Part shown: in pieces, positions 35,391 to 45,516 of the stretch
Position numbering within the stretch: the stretch's first letter is position 1
How the letters are laid out: every line of letters starts with the position of its first letter
Origin: Planotetraspora sp. A-T 1434
GTDB taxonomy: Bacteria; Actinomycetota; Actinomycetes; Streptosporangiales; Streptosporangiaceae
Direction of reading: 5' to 3'
NCBI RefSeq assembly: GCF_025420585.1
Contig: NZ_JAOEGB010000031.1
Span: 23,366 to 87,365 of the forward strand
Length of the DNA: 64,000 nucleotides
Program-made: the position numbers and the translations under genes
The notes under the pieces: generated by a model
What the model saw: the letters and a program-made list of their open reading frames with translations, nothing else
Databases searched by the model: none
What the model was told of the DNA's origin: nothing

Positions 35391-35899
35391 CTGATATTGC
35401 CGCCTTTCCCGCATTGTAGGGATCAAAGCGCCCTGTTCTGGATGAAGTTGGCGAGGCATCCGGCCGACGGCGGACGCAAGGGCGCGGCTTGCGAGCCCGG
35501 GGTGCGGCGTGCGTCCGCACAGAAGCTGGGAGGGTGAGGCTGGTGGACCTGGTCCGGTTGACACGGGGTTGTGGGGATCTCAGGCACCGAGAGATCGTGA
35601 GCGCCGACTCCAGCGCTGGTACACCATACGTTCGGAAAACCGGATCAAGCAACCGTGAGTCCGCTTCACAGTGGTATGTGAGGATTGGAGCTCTATGTAG
35701 GGGTTTGGATCGGTCTATCCCTGTCCGAGGACTCTGTCGATCAATCCGCGTCGGACCGCGGGGCAGGAAGTGCCGCCGCCAAAGAGGGGCGTTAATCGAA
35801 TTCACAGGACATACCTGTAGACGGCCACCGTTGGTATTCGCTACTGTCCATGGGTGCTTAGGGCAAGAGTGCGAGGGTGCGGATGAGGCCGCGCAGCAC
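35391..35899. other. Divergent intergenic region
   Basis: About 500 bases between the leftward STAND/beta-CASP operon and the rightward kinase/DISARM-like operon. The rightward kinase frame stays open upstream to 35489, but the translation there lacks natural character. The stretch 35600-35860 is less GC-rich than surrounding genes and must contain both promoters, yet I could not identify a well-spaced -35/-10 pair. Confidence 0.4.
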
Positions 35900-36970
35900 A
35901 TGCTGGCCTGGGCGCGAAATGAGCCGGTGTCGCCGTCCAGGCAGGTGAGCGTGGATCCTTTAGACCGCTCCGATCCCAGAAGGATCGGCGGCATTTCCCT
36001 GCATGGCCGGCTTGGCAGCGGCGGGATGGGGCGGGTCTTCTATGGCGTGACCGAGGACTACGAGCAGGTGGCTGTCAAGGTCATCCGGGAGGACCTGGTC
36101 AGCCGCGCGGAGGTGCGCGCCCGGTTCGCCCGGGAGACCGACGCCCTGCGGACCGTGCAGGGCCCTCAGGTCGCCGCTCTGGTCGACGCCTCCGGAGACG
36201 ACGAGGAGCGGCCGTGGCTGGCCGTCGAATACGTCCGAGGCCTCAGCCTGAAGGAGTTCGTCGAGACCAGGGGAACGCTGAGCGGTGAGAATGCGGCGAC
36301 GCTCGGTGTCCTGCTGGCGAGCGGACTGAAGGACATCCATGCGGCCGGTCTGCTCCATCGGGACCTGAAGCCCGGCAACGTCCTTTTGGGCAGGGACGGG
36401 CCCAAGGTCATCGACCTCGGGCTGGTTGCTTTCGCTGACGGTCCGACCGACCTGACCACTACCGAGTCCACGCTGGGCACGCCTGCGTGCATGTCGCCCG
36501 AGCAGGCCAATACGCCGAAGCAGGTCACCACCGCGGCCGACGTCTACTCGCTCGGCGCGACCCTGATGTTCGCTCTGGCCAAGCACTACCCTTACGACGG
36601 CAAGACGGTCGCGGGGCTGTTCATGAACATCGTCAACCCGGAGGTCGCGCCCAACCTTGAGGGAGTCCCGGCGGAGTTCGAGCAGCTCATCTCCGCGATG
36701 CTGGCACACGATCCCGCGGTACGCCCCACGGTGTCGCAGACCTACGACCGGCTGAAGGAGTTGGCGACCGCGGGAGGCATCACGCTCCCGGTAGCCACAC
36801 GACGGCTCGCCGTGGCGACCTACGTGGAGCTGGAGACCGACCCGCATGAAGTTGCCCCGTTGCCCCGGCCTCGCCGCCGTGACCTGTCCGAGGTCGTGAC
36901 GCCAGACTCGGTGGTCGCCCGGCTCGCCGACCGCCTCCGCGGTGCCTACGCCGCCAACGCCCGCTTCTAA
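35900..36970 (+). CDS. PknB-like Ser/Thr protein kinase
   Basis: About 356 residues from ATG 35900; GTG 35927 or 35945 are alternatives since the kinase domain begins only at IGGISLHGRLGSGGMGRVF. Lys in VAVKVI, HRDLKPGN, but IDLGLVAF has DLG in place of DFG. Activation segment STLGTPACMSPEQ and PTVSQTYDRL complete the fold. After the kinase domain comes a ~70-residue Arg/Pro-rich tail (PLPRPRRRDLSEVVTP) without PASTA repeats or membrane helix, so it is cytoplasmic. Ten bases later starts the DrmD-like helicase, with GAGGAG between, so both are one operon. A kinase heading a DISARM-like cluster echoes the Pgl/BREX kinase PglW. Confidence 0.85.
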   Translation: MLAWARNEPVSPSRQVSVDPLDRSDPRRIGGISLHGRLGSGGMGRVFYGVTEDYEQVAVKVIREDLVSRAEVRARFARETDALRTVQGPQVAALVDASGDDEERPWLAVEYVRGLSLKEFVETRGTLSGENAATLGVLLASGLKDIHAAGLLHRDLKPGNVLLGRDGPKVIDLGLVAFADGPTDLTTTESTLGTPACMSPEQANTPKQVTTAADVYSLGATLMFALAKHYPYDGKTVAGLFMNIVNPEVAPNLEGVPAEFEQLISAMLAHDPAVRPTVSQTYDRLKELATAGGITLPVATRRLAVATYVELETDPHEVAPLPRPRRRDLSEVVTPDSVVARLADRLRGAYAANARF

Positions 36971-36980
36971 GAGGAGAACC

Positions 36981-39749
36981 GTGACCGAGACCTCCTATCC
37001 GCCTGGGGCCCGGATCGAAGTCCGGGACGCCGAGTGGATCGTCCGGACCTGCGCGAAGACCGCACATGACGGGTACAAGATCACAGCGGTCGGCGCGTCG
37101 GAGTTCGTGCGAGACGAGGACGCGGTCTTCTTCACGGAGCTGGACGACGTGAGCTTGCTGCGGCCCGAGGAGACCGTCCTGGAGCAGGACGAGACTCCTC
37201 GCTTTGCCAAGAGCAGGCTCTTTCTCGAAGCTGTCCTCCGCAGGACCCCGCTGCCGCAGACGGAGAAGGGCCTTGCACTCGCCGACCGGTTTCTCCTCGA
37301 CCCGTTGCCGTACCAGCAGCGTCCCGCCGAGCTGGCCCTCGAAGGACTGCGCCCGCGCATCCTGATCGCCGATGTTGTGGGTCTCGGAAAGACGCTGGAG
37401 ATCGGCCTCATCCTGGCCGAGCTGATCCGCCGTGGTCGCGGCGAGCGGATCCTCGTCGTCACCCCGCAGCAGGTGCTCGAACAGTTCCAGCACGAGCTCT
37501 GGACCCGGTTCTCCATCCCGCTGATCCGTCTCGACTCGGTCGGCATCGAGCGCATCCAGCGCGAGATCCCCGCGGGACGCAACCCGTTCACCTACTACAA
37601 GCGGATCATCGTCTCCATCGACACGCTGAAGAACGAGGGCAAGTACGGCCAGCACCTGGAGAAGATGGACTGGGACGCGGTTGTCATCGACGAATCACAC
37701 AATCTGATCGGCGAGAGCAGCCTCCGCAACAAGCTGGCCAAGCTTCTCGCGCGTAAGACGGACGCACTCCTGCTGGCCAGCGCCACGCCGCACAACGGCA
37801 ACAGCGAGTCGTTCGCCGAGCTGATCCGTATGCTCGACCCCGCCGCGATCGCCGACGACACCCGCTACTCGGCCAAGGACATCGACCACCTCTACATCCG
37901 CCGCACCAAGATCAGCGCCGAGGTGCGCGACCAGATGGGCGGCAAGTGGCCGGATCGAGGGCCCTCGGTCCCGGTCAGGTGCGCGGCCACACCGGCAGAG
38001 GAGAAGATCTTCGAGGAGCTCACTCAGGTCTGGCTTGCGGGCGATCAGCGGACCGGTGGGCGAGTGGTCGGCACGAAGAACCGGCTGTTCCCCTACACGC
38101 TGCTGAAGGCGTTCCTCTCCTCGCACAAGGCCCTCGCCAAGTCGGTCGCCAACCGGCTCAAGAACGCAGAGGAGCCACGCGAGATCGACGCGCTCAAGAC
38201 CCTGCAGGGCCTCGCCGCCAAGATGACCGACGACGACTCCGCCAAACTGGCCGCTCTCGTCCGTGAGCTCCAGGCGATCGGCGTCGGGCCGGGCAGCCAC
38301 ACCCGAGCGGTGGTCTTCTCCGAGAGCGTGGAGACCGTCAGGTGGCTGACCGAGGTGCTGCCCAAGCGCCTCGGACTGACCGCGAGTGGCGCGGTCGAGA
38401 TGATGCTCGGCAACGGCATGTCCGACCAGCAGCAGCAGGAGATCATCGAACGGTTCGGGCTCTCGGATAGCCCCGTCCGTCTGCTCGTCACCACCGATGT
38501 GACCTCCGAAGGCGTCAACCTGCATCGGCAGTGCAACCACCTGATCCACTACGACGTGCCGTGGAGCCTCATCAGGATCGAGCAGCGCAACGGCCGCATC
38601 GACCGGTACGGCCAGACCAGGCAGCCCCAGTTCAAGGCGCTCAGCCTCATCTCCGAGATCGAGGGCGCCAAGGACGACAGGACCGTCGCCGAGAAGCTCC
38701 TCGTCAAGGAGGAGACCGCCCATCGCAGCCTCGGCACCGCCGAGGCCGTCACCGGCGAGTATCGCGCGGAGCGGGAGGAGCGCCGCCTGATCCAGGACCT
38801 CCTCGAGGGCAAGACTGTGGAGCAGTCCATCGAGGACCGGCCGGTCGACGACTTCCTCGCTGACCTGCTCGGCTCGGTGGGCGCCGACCCCGTCAATCCT
38901 GACCCGCTGCGCGCGGACGTGCCCCGGCTGTTCGACGGCTCCAAGGCGTTCGTCAAGGAGGCCGTCGACACGCTCGGCCTGCTCAAGGACCTCGACGACG
39001 ACGGCGAGATGCTCGCCTTTGAACCACCCGCCGACCTGGTCCACCGGCTCTCCGTGCTGCCCTCCGACTACCTTCGCACCCACGACGTCCGCAAGCGGAT
39101 GAAGGTCACGTTCGACCGCGACCTAGCACAGCGCAAGCTCAACGAGGCGCGCAAGACCAAGACGATGTGGCCGGAGATCGCCTATCTTTCCGATCTACAC
39201 CCGATGGTCGACTGGGTGACCGACAAGGTCCTCGTACGGCTTGGCAGGCAGAAGGCGCCGGTCGTCACCGCTCAGGTCGGCGAGCCGACCTTTCTGCTTC
39301 AAGGCATCTACTCCAACAGGCTCGGGCAGCCGACCGTGGTGGAGTGGATGGCGGTGACCTCCGCCGGTGTGCTCGACGAGGCGATGACCGATGTCATGAC
39401 CAAGGCGGGCGTCGGCCCTCGGATGATCAACACAGGCCGTAAGTTCGACCTCCAGCCGCTGCAGGAGCAGGTGGCGCAGGCGGTCGCGACCGCCAGAAGC
39501 CACCTGGAGAACCGGCGCTCCGAATACGAGGCGGAGGTCGTCAGGCCGCTGGACGCCTACCGCGGCCAGCTCGACGAGTGGCAGCAGCTCACTCTCGACG
39601 GCGTACACATCTCCCAGCGCGGGCGCAAAGAGCAAAGCGTCCGCGAGACCGTCGAACGGCAGCAGCGCCTGCTCGACTCCCTCAAGATCACGGGCGAACC
39701 GCTGCTGCGCGTCCTCGCCGTACTCGTTCCCCAGGATGGGCACCGATGA
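36981..39749 (+). CDS. SNF2-type helicase, DISARM DrmD-like
   Basis: 922 residues from GTG 36981 with GAGGAG at 36971-36976; the upstream part of the open frame overlaps the kinase. Motif I ADVVGLGKTLEIG near residue 130, DESH box VVIDESHNLIG near 235, LLLASATPHNG (motif III), YIRRTK, and motifs V-VI DVTSEGVNLH and IRIEQRNGRIDRYGQ near 530. This is the SNF2 family; the combination with the adenine methyltransferase gene overlapping its stop (ATGA) is the drmD-drmMI pair of class 1 DISARM. Classical drmA/drmB/drmC neighbours are replaced downstream by a giant DUF1998 helicase. DrmD is thought to translocate on DNA during restriction. Confidence 0.85.
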   Translation: MTETSYPPGARIEVRDAEWIVRTCAKTAHDGYKITAVGASEFVRDEDAVFFTELDDVSLLRPEETVLEQDETPRFAKSRLFLEAVLRRTPLPQTEKGLALADRFLLDPLPYQQRPAELALEGLRPRILIADVVGLGKTLEIGLILAELIRRGRGERILVVTPQQVLEQFQHELWTRFSIPLIRLDSVGIERIQREIPAGRNPFTYYKRIIVSIDTLKNEGKYGQHLEKMDWDAVVIDESHNLIGESSLRNKLAKLLARKTDALLLASATPHNGNSESFAELIRMLDPAAIADDTRYSAKDIDHLYIRRTKISAEVRDQMGGKWPDRGPSVPVRCAATPAEEKIFEELTQVWLAGDQRTGGRVVGTKNRLFPYTLLKAFLSSHKALAKSVANRLKNAEEPREIDALKTLQGLAAKMTDDDSAKLAALVRELQAIGVGPGSHTRAVVFSESVETVRWLTEVLPKRLGLTASGAVEMMLGNGMSDQQQQEIIERFGLSDSPVRLLVTTDVTSEGVNLHRQCNHLIHYDVPWSLIRIEQRNGRIDRYGQTRQPQFKALSLISEIEGAKDDRTVAEKLLVKEETAHRSLGTAEAVTGEYRAEREERRLIQDLLEGKTVEQSIEDRPVDDFLADLLGSVGADPVNPDPLRADVPRLFDGSKAFVKEAVDTLGLLKDLDDDGEMLAFEPPADLVHRLSVLPSDYLRTHDVRKRMKVTFDRDLAQRKLNEARKTKTMWPEIAYLSDLHPMVDWVTDKVLVRLGRQKAPVVTAQVGEPTFLLQGIYSNRLGQPTVVEWMAVTSAGVLDEAMTDVMTKAGVGPRMINTGRKFDLQPLQEQVAQAVATARSHLENRRSEYEAEVVRPLDAYRGQLDEWQQLTLDGVHISQRGRKEQSVRETVERQQRLLDSLKITGEPLLRVLAVLVPQDGHR

Positions 39750-42700
39750 GCTTCGATTCGCTGGTCAACCGCGGCGACTACTTCTCGGCCCACTACCTGG
39801 CCGAGGTGCTGCCCAAGGACCTCAAGAAGAAGGACGGCCTGCTCGCCCGCTGGACCGAGCAGGAGAAGGCCGGCCGCACCACGCCCCGCCGGGGGCTGCG
39901 CGCGCTCGGCAAGCCCTACTTCGCCGATCGGCCGTTCTTCGCGGACCTCGACTTACGGCTCCGCGACGGCGATCGCCTGACGCCGGATGAGCTCACCGAG
40001 CGGCGCAAGGAGCTGGGCGAGCTGCACGGTGACGTCCTGCGCGCCCTCGGGTTCGACGCGCAGCCGCGCGAGCTGATCGTTGAGCGGGCGGGCAAGGAGT
40101 ACGTCGTCCAGGTCGCCTACGCCGACCAGCACCTGGTCGCGATCGAGTGCGGCTGGGCCGCCGACGTGGACGTCGCCCTCGACGACGACCTGTCCGGCAG
40201 GCTGCTCACCTCGGTCCAGCTCGACAACCGCGAGCAGATCACCTCAGGTGTCAAGCTCGCGTCGTGGCTGCTGGCCGCCGATACCCCGCCGCGCTACGTG
40301 CTGATCCTCGCGGGCGGCGTGGTCGTCCTCGCCGACAGGGCGAGCTGGGGCGAGGGGCGTTACCTCGCGGTCAGCCTCGATGTCGCGCTGGGGCGCAACA
40401 ACCCGGCCGAGCTGGAGACGATCGCCGCCCTGTTCGGCGCCGACTCCCTGCTCCCCCCGGAGGAGGGCGGCTCCGAGCCGCTCGCCGACCTGCTCGGCAA
40501 TTCACGTAACCACGCCGTGGGGGTCTCGAAGGAGCTGCGTGACGGTCTGAAGGAATCGGTCGAGCTGATCGCCAACGAGGTCCTCGACCGCATCCGCGCC
40601 CACGGCGTCCAGCCCGAGGACGTCATGGAGCCCGCCGCCCTTGCCAAGGAACTGGGCCGCGAGGCGCTGCGCTACCTCTACCGGATCCTGTTCCTGCTGT
40701 ACGCCGAGGCCCGTCCCGAGCTGGGCATCCTGCCGACCGACGACGAGGACTACGGCAAGGGCTACAGCCTAGCCCGCCTCGGTGACCTCGTTGTGCGCGA
40801 CCTGTCCGGGGAGGAGGCGCGTAACTCCTTTCACCTCTACGAGTCGCTCGACCTGCTCTTCCGCATGGTCAACAACGGCCACCGGCCTCGCACGGGGGAG
40901 GAGACCTCGGAGGATGAGGGGCTGCACTTCGAGCCGCTCCGCTCCGACCTGTTCGAGCCGAAGGCGATCAGGCTCATTGGCCGCGACGCGATCTCGCTGG
41001 ACGAGGACGACCCGGACGCCCTCAGGATCGACACCCGGTTGCGCAACGAGAAGCTTTACAAGGTGCTGCGCAAGCTCATGCTCACCAAGGGGCGCAAGAA
41101 GGAGCGCGGCGGCTTCATCTCCTATGCCCAACTCGGCATCAACCAGCTCGGCGCGGTGTACGAGGGCCTGATGTCCTACACCGGGTTCATCGCCACGGAG
41201 GAGCTCTATGAGGTCGCCAAGGGAGGCGATCCCAAGGACGGCTCCTGGATGATCCCGGCGTCGAAGGTCGACGACTACCCGTCGGACGTCCTGGTCCACA
41301 AGGTTGACGAGGACGGCAATGTCGAGCTCGCCCGCCATCCCAAGGGCTCCTACGTCTACCGTCTGGCTGGCCGTGACCGGGAGACCAGCGCCTCCTACTA
41401 CACGCCCGAGTCGCTGACCAGGGTCACCGTCCAGCTCGCGCTGCAGCACCGCCTGGACCAGGAGGGTACGGTCACCCCGGCCCGCGAGATCCTCGAATGG
41501 AAGATCTGCGAACCGGCCCTGGGCTCCGGCGCGTTCCTCAACGAGGCGATCAATCAGGTCGCCGCAGAGTACTTGAAGCGGCGCCAGCAGGAGCTGGGCG
41601 AGTCGATCGACCCCGAGGCGTACGAGGAGGAACTGCAGAAGGTAAAGGCGTACGTCGCGCTGCACAACTCCTACGGTGTCGACCTGAACGAGACCGCCAT
41701 CGAGCTGGCCGAGGTTTCTGTCTGGCTGAACGTCATGCACCCGGGGTTGCAGGCTCCCTGGTTCGGCCTGCACCTGCGGCGCGGCAACTCGCTCATCGGC
41801 GCGGGCCGCCGCGTGTACGGCGCGGCTTCGCTGACCAAGGGGTCGTGGCTGAAGGAGGCCCCCGAGGACCTGCCGTTCTCCGCCGGCGAGCTGCCCTCGG
41901 GGAAGGTCCATCACTTCCTGTTGCCCGCCGAGGGCTGGGGCGCGGTCGCCGGAGCCAAGGAGGCTCGCGAACTGGCACCCGAGCAGGCCAAGCAGCTCGC
42001 CGCCTGGCGCAAGCAGATGCGCCTCAAGGTCTCGGACAAGAAGTCCGGCGGCCGGAAGGTCAGCCAGCTCCAGCGCCTGCAGGCCCTGTCCGGCCGCGCC
42101 GAGTATCTGTGGGGCCTGGTCCAGCAGCGCCTCGCCATCTCCGAGCGCGAGATCAGCCGCAAGATCGACGTCTGGGGAGCCGACTGGATCGACCAGCCGG
42201 AGAACGCCGTCCCCAAGGAGAAGGTCTATGACGACCTGACCTCGCCGGGCACGCCGTACTGGCGGCTCAAGAAGGTCATGGACGCCTGGTGCGCCCTGTG
42301 GTTCTGGCCGCTGGACCGTGCGGGCCTGCTGGACGGCTCCGACGACGTTTACATGCGGCCGCCCGCGGCCGAAGCCGCCGAGCCCGGCGACGGCGGCGAG
42401 CCCGGCGACGGCGGCGAGCCCGCGACGGTACGGCCCACGACGTTGGAAGAGGGAGCGGCAACCGAGACCCCGATCAGGGAGACCACTGACGAGACGGCTG
42501 CGGAGACGGCCGGGGACATGACCGTGGCCCAGGCCGCCGAGGAGTCGATCGGTTTCGGGAAGGTCTACGTCACCGATTCACTTTTCAGCGTCGGGGACAA
42601 GCAGCTCGACCTTGTCGGTTACGCCCTCGAGGCGAAGACCGCCACGGCGGGACGTACGGCGAAGCCCGCTGCCCGCAAGCTCCGGCCTGCTCTGGAGCCG

Positions 42701-44905
42701 ATCCGCCCGGTGATCCCGCTGGCGAACCTGGATGACTGGCTCGACTTCGCCGAGGCTCTGCTCGGCCACGCCGACATCCCCGAGGATTCGCTGATCGCGA
42801 ACTTCGCCTCGCTGGCCGACCTGGAGGTCTACGAGGACGAGCTCCAGTCGTGGATGGGCATGGACTCGGCCCACAAGCTGCCCGAGCGCTTTCCGTGGCT
42901 CGACGCGGTCGAAGACATCGCCGACCAGCAAGGCTTCTTCCACTGGGAGCTCCAGTTCGCCCAAATCTTCAACCAGGGCGGCTTCGACCTCCAGGTCGGC
43001 AACCCCCCGTGGGTCCGGCCTCGCTGGCAGGAGGGCACAGTACTCGCTGAGTTGGAGCCGTGGTTCATGCTTGCCGAGAAGCCGAATGTCGCGGAGTGGG
43101 ATGAGCGCAAAGTCGCTGCGCTTCCAGTAGGGGTTACTCGCGATTACTTCCTGGGTGAACTCGCCGTTAACACTGGTACGGTGGAGTTCCTTTGCTCCAC
43201 AGCAACGTATTTGCTACTGGTCGGCACTCAACCTGACCTATACCGCGCCTTTATGTGCCGGGTCTGGGCAAATCTCAGCCGCTCGGGTACGGCCGGTCTC
43301 ATCCATCCTGACACCCATTTCGGTGGAGTGAAGGAGGGGCGCTTGCGAGCCGCAACCTACCGCCACATGCGTTTCCATGCACATTTCTCGAATCAGCTCT
43401 ACCTTTTTACTGAGATTCGCGATAAGATCGAATATGGTGTCCATATATACGGGGTGGGGCGAGAAATTGGGTTCATCCATGCAAGCTGGATATTTGATCC
43501 GGCTGTTATTTCTGGTTCGATAGGCCACGAAGGCGCCGGGGAACTTCCGGGAATCAAACATGCGAGCCGATGGGATATCCGCCCGCACAGGGCGCGCCTG
43601 ATCCATGTAAATGAGCCTCTCCTCGCTCAGTGGCAGAGGCTCGCCGGCTCAACTAATGGACCAGTGGACCAGACACCGCTGCTCTATCCCGTAACCACTT
43701 CGGAAGCGGATGCGGTTGAGGTGCTTGCAGCTTACAAGTGGCGGCTTGGAGCGTTCGGCCCCCAGATCAGTCGAGGGTATGACGAGGCGAATGCAAAAAA
43801 GGAAGGCCTTATTCGGTGGCATACTGGCCATGCTAATGGGCTCGATGAGGTGATCCTGCAAGGGCCGCATTTCGTGTCAGCTACCCCGTATAACAAGCAG
43901 CCGAATATCCCGTGCCGCAACAACCAGGACTGGTCCGCTTGGAATATTGGGGAATTGCCAGCCGACGCCGTTCCGATCACTAATTATGAGCCAGCTCGGG
44001 ACAGAGAGACCTTTCTCGCTGCTCAGGATAGCTGGGCCACAGCGGACGGGGGCGCCCGGAAGTGTACGGAGTTCTATCGGTTGGCCTGGCGGCGCATGAT
44101 TCCCTTCGCGAATGAACGGTCGCTATTCGCTGCGCTGATCCCGCCCGGACCCGCACACGTGAATGCGGTGCACACGCTGGCACTGGACGACAACCGGAGT
44201 ACCGTACTTGCTGCGGGGTTCTGGGCTGCCCTTCCGCTGGATTACTTGCTTCGAATCACAAGTCGGGCAGACCTCCAAATCGGTGACGCGCCAAAGATGC
44301 CAGCTGGCGATGCCGGTCATCCGCTAGCCTCGGCGCTGCTGCTTCGCGCGCTTCGGCTCAACTGCCTGACCAATGCCTACGCCCCGCTCTGGGCTGAGCT
44401 GTATGAAGCCGCCTGGAACGGCGAGGACTGGGCCGTCGACTGGGCCGGACTCGGGCCGCTCGGGGACCCGGAGGCGGTTACCCCAGAGTGGGCCTATAGG
44501 ACCCCCCTTCGCGCCGAGCGGGAGCGGCGGGCCGCGCTCGTCGAGTTGGACGCGCTGGTCGCTCTCTGGCTCGGGATGACCGCTGAGCAACTGGTCGCCA
44601 TCTACCGTTCCCGCTACCCGGTTCTGTCCGACTACGAGGCGCAGATCTGGTTCGACGCCAATGGCCGGAAGATCGCGGGCAACCACAACACCTACGGCTA
44701 CGGGCAGACCAAGGAGCATTTCGAGCAGCTCATGGCGCATCTGGACCCGGAGATCAAGGGACCGGTGCCGGACGGCTACGCGGCACCCTTCTACAAGGCC
44801 GATCGGGAGGCCGAGTACCGCCAGGCCCATGCCGTCTTCTCCGAGCGGTTACGGCAGTCGGGCTGGCGGGCGCCAGCCGTAGCCGACAGCGAGAGCGTGT
44901 TGTGA
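39746..44905 (+). CDS. Giant adenine-specific DNA methyltransferase, DrmMI-like
   Basis: 1719 residues from ATG 39746 (MSFDSLVNRGDYFSAHYL), overlapping the helicase stop by 4 bp. A type IIG/Eco57I-like N6-adenine methyltransferase core: SASYYTPESLT, motif I CEPALGSGAFLNEAI near residue 590, LNETAIELAEVSVWL, then motif IV VGNPPWVRPRW near 1085, unusually far because of a ~300-residue insert rich in Glu and Gly/Pro (42350-42560). Residues about 1100-1530 form the likely target-recognition region, encoded by markedly AT-richer DNA (see findings). The N-terminal ~500 residues may be a nuclease-like or DNA-binding part but I see no sure PD-(D/E)XK. It methylates host DNA so that the DISARM-like helicases spare it. 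Confidence 0.82.
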   Translation: MSFDSLVNRGDYFSAHYLAEVLPKDLKKKDGLLARWTEQEKAGRTTPRRGLRALGKPYFADRPFFADLDLRLRDGDRLTPDELTERRKELGELHGDVLRALGFDAQPRELIVERAGKEYVVQVAYADQHLVAIECGWAADVDVALDDDLSGRLLTSVQLDNREQITSGVKLASWLLAADTPPRYVLILAGGVVVLADRASWGEGRYLAVSLDVALGRNNPAELETIAALFGADSLLPPEEGGSEPLADLLGNSRNHAVGVSKELRDGLKESVELIANEVLDRIRAHGVQPEDVMEPAALAKELGREALRYLYRILFLLYAEARPELGILPTDDEDYGKGYSLARLGDLVVRDLSGEEARNSFHLYESLDLLFRMVNNGHRPRTGEETSEDEGLHFEPLRSDLFEPKAIRLIGRDAISLDEDDPDALRIDTRLRNEKLYKVLRKLMLTKGRKKERGGFISYAQLGINQLGAVYEGLMSYTGFIATEELYEVAKGGDPKDGSWMIPASKVDDYPSDVLVHKVDEDGNVELARHPKGSYVYRLAGRDRETSASYYTPESLTRVTVQLALQHRLDQEGTVTPAREILEWKICEPALGSGAFLNEAINQVAAEYLKRRQQELGESIDPEAYEEELQKVKAYVALHNSYGVDLNETAIELAEVSVWLNVMHPGLQAPWFGLHLRRGNSLIGAGRRVYGAASLTKGSWLKEAPEDLPFSAGELPSGKVHHFLLPAEGWGAVAGAKEARELAPEQAKQLAAWRKQMRLKVSDKKSGGRKVSQLQRLQALSGRAEYLWGLVQQRLAISEREISRKIDVWGADWIDQPENAVPKEKVYDDLTSPGTPYWRLKKVMDAWCALWFWPLDRAGLLDGSDDVYMRPPAAEAAEPGDGGEPGDGGEPATVRPTTLEEGAATETPIRETTDETAAETAGDMTVAQAAEESIGFGKVYVTDSLFSVGDKQLDLVGYALEAKTATAGRTAKPAARKLRPALEPIRPVIPLANLDDWLDFAEALLGHADIPEDSLIANFASLADLEVYEDELQSWMGMDSAHKLPERFPWLDAVEDIADQQGFFHWELQFAQIFNQGGFDLQVGNPPWVRPRWQEGTVLAELEPWFMLAEKPNVAEWDERKVAALPVGVTRDYFLGELAVNTGTVEFLCSTATYLLLVGTQPDLYRAFMCRVWANLSRSGTAGLIHPDTHFGGVKEGRLRAATYRHMRFHAHFSNQLYLFTEIRDKIEYGVHIYGVGREIGFIHASWIFDPAVISGSIGHEGAGELPGIKHASRWDIRPHRARLIHVNEPLLAQWQRLAGSTNGPVDQTPLLYPVTTSEADAVEVLAAYKWRLGAFGPQISRGYDEANAKKEGLIRWHTGHANGLDEVILQGPHFVSATPYNKQPNIPCRNNQDWSAWNIGELPADAVPITNYEPARDRETFLAAQDSWATADGGARKCTEFYRLAWRRMIPFANERSLFAALIPPGPAHVNAVHTLALDDNRSTVLAAGFWAALPLDYLLRITSRADLQIGDAPKMPAGDAGHPLASALLLRALRLNCLTNAYAPLWAELYEAAWNGEDWAVDWAGLGPLGDPEAVTPEWAYRTPLRAERERRAALVELDALVALWLGMTAEQLVAIYRSRYPVLSDYEAQIWFDANGRKIAGNHNTYGYGQTKEHFEQLMAHLDPEIKGPVPDGYAAPFYKADREAEYRQAHAVFSERLRQSGWRAPAVADSESVL
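42380..42422 (+). repeat. 18-bp tandem repeat in the methyltransferase gene
   Basis: The 18-bp unit GAGCCCGGCGACGGCGGC occurs at 42380-42397 and 42398-42415, followed by the partial copy GAGCCC, giving EPGDGG repeats in a disordered insert of the methyltransferase. The unit number could vary between strains by slippage. Confidence 0.8.
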
Positions 44906-44930
44906 CGAAAACTGTTTGCTCGGTCACGCA

Positions 44931-44960
44931 GGGTGCGGCATCCTCGACCATGCCGCACCC
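44931..44960. terminator. Hairpin terminator between convergent operons
   Basis: Perfect 11-bp stem GGGTGCGGCAT (44931-44941) and ATGCCGCACCC (44950-44960) with loop CCTCGACC, 26 bases after the methyltransferase stop and about 110 bases before the 3' end of the convergent vapC. No U tract. It probably closes the kinase-helicase-methyltransferase transcript. Confidence 0.75.
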
Positions 44961-45069
44961 CCGGTGGATGCCGGAAGTGAGGGCCGGGACTACCGAGGGA
45001 TATCGGGTGCCCCGCCTTCGCGCTGTCGCCTTGTTCGGATCGGGTGATGCTGTGACGGCGCGCGGGTGG

Positions 45070-45516
45070 TCAAGTGTTGTTCTCTTGGAATGGCCAGGCA
45101 AGCGGGGTGATCTGGGATACGCCGTGCGCCAGTCCGACGAACTTGGCATCAGTTGTCGCGACATCAGTGATGGAAAGCCGTTCGGCTATGGCCAGGACCG
45201 TGGCGTCGACGTAGCCCATGGGGGCGCTGGCCAAGCGGCGCACGAGTTCGGCAGCGCGCTTCCGGTCATCCGAAGTTGGATCGGCGATGACAAAGTCGCC
45301 GCGGTTTGCGGTGACGGCTTCAAGCAGCGTGGCTTCCAACTCCGGGCCCTTTCGGACGTTGTTGCGCAAGAAGTTGCATGTCTCACCGAGAACGGGTTCG
45401 GGGATGACAAGCCGTCCAGGCCACGTTGTGAGAAGCCGGGTGCACCGGGCGTGGAATCTGTCACCAGGATCGAAGGTGGCGATCAGTGGGCCTGAATCGC
45501 ACAGCAGACTCTTCAC
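45070..45516 (-). CDS. vapC: VapC-like PIN-domain ribonuclease toxin
   Basis: 148 residues from ATG 45516, overlapping the antitoxin stop by 4 bp. PIN acidic residues: LLCDSGPLIATFD at the start, VLGETCNFL in the middle, MGYVDATVLAIAE and ITDVATTDAKF near the end, giving the Asp/Glu quartet that holds Mg for RNA cleavage. Typical length for VapC. The pair is transcribed opposite to the surrounding defence genes and separates the DISARM-like methyltransferase from the giant DUF1998 helicase. Confidence 0.85.
   Translation of the reverse strand: MKSLLCDSGPLIATFDPGDRFHARCTRLLTTWPGRLVIPEPVLGETCNFLRNNVRKGPELEATLLEAVTANRGDFVIADPTSDDRKRAAELVRRLASAPMGYVDATVLAIAERLSITDVATTDAKFVGLAHGVSQITPLAWPFQENNT

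Noticed and set aside
39746..44905. Calling the large methyltransferase a type I restriction HsdM/HsdR
   Set aside because: No HsdS or HsdR partners; size, NPPW motif and the DrmD-like neighbour fit DrmMI better.
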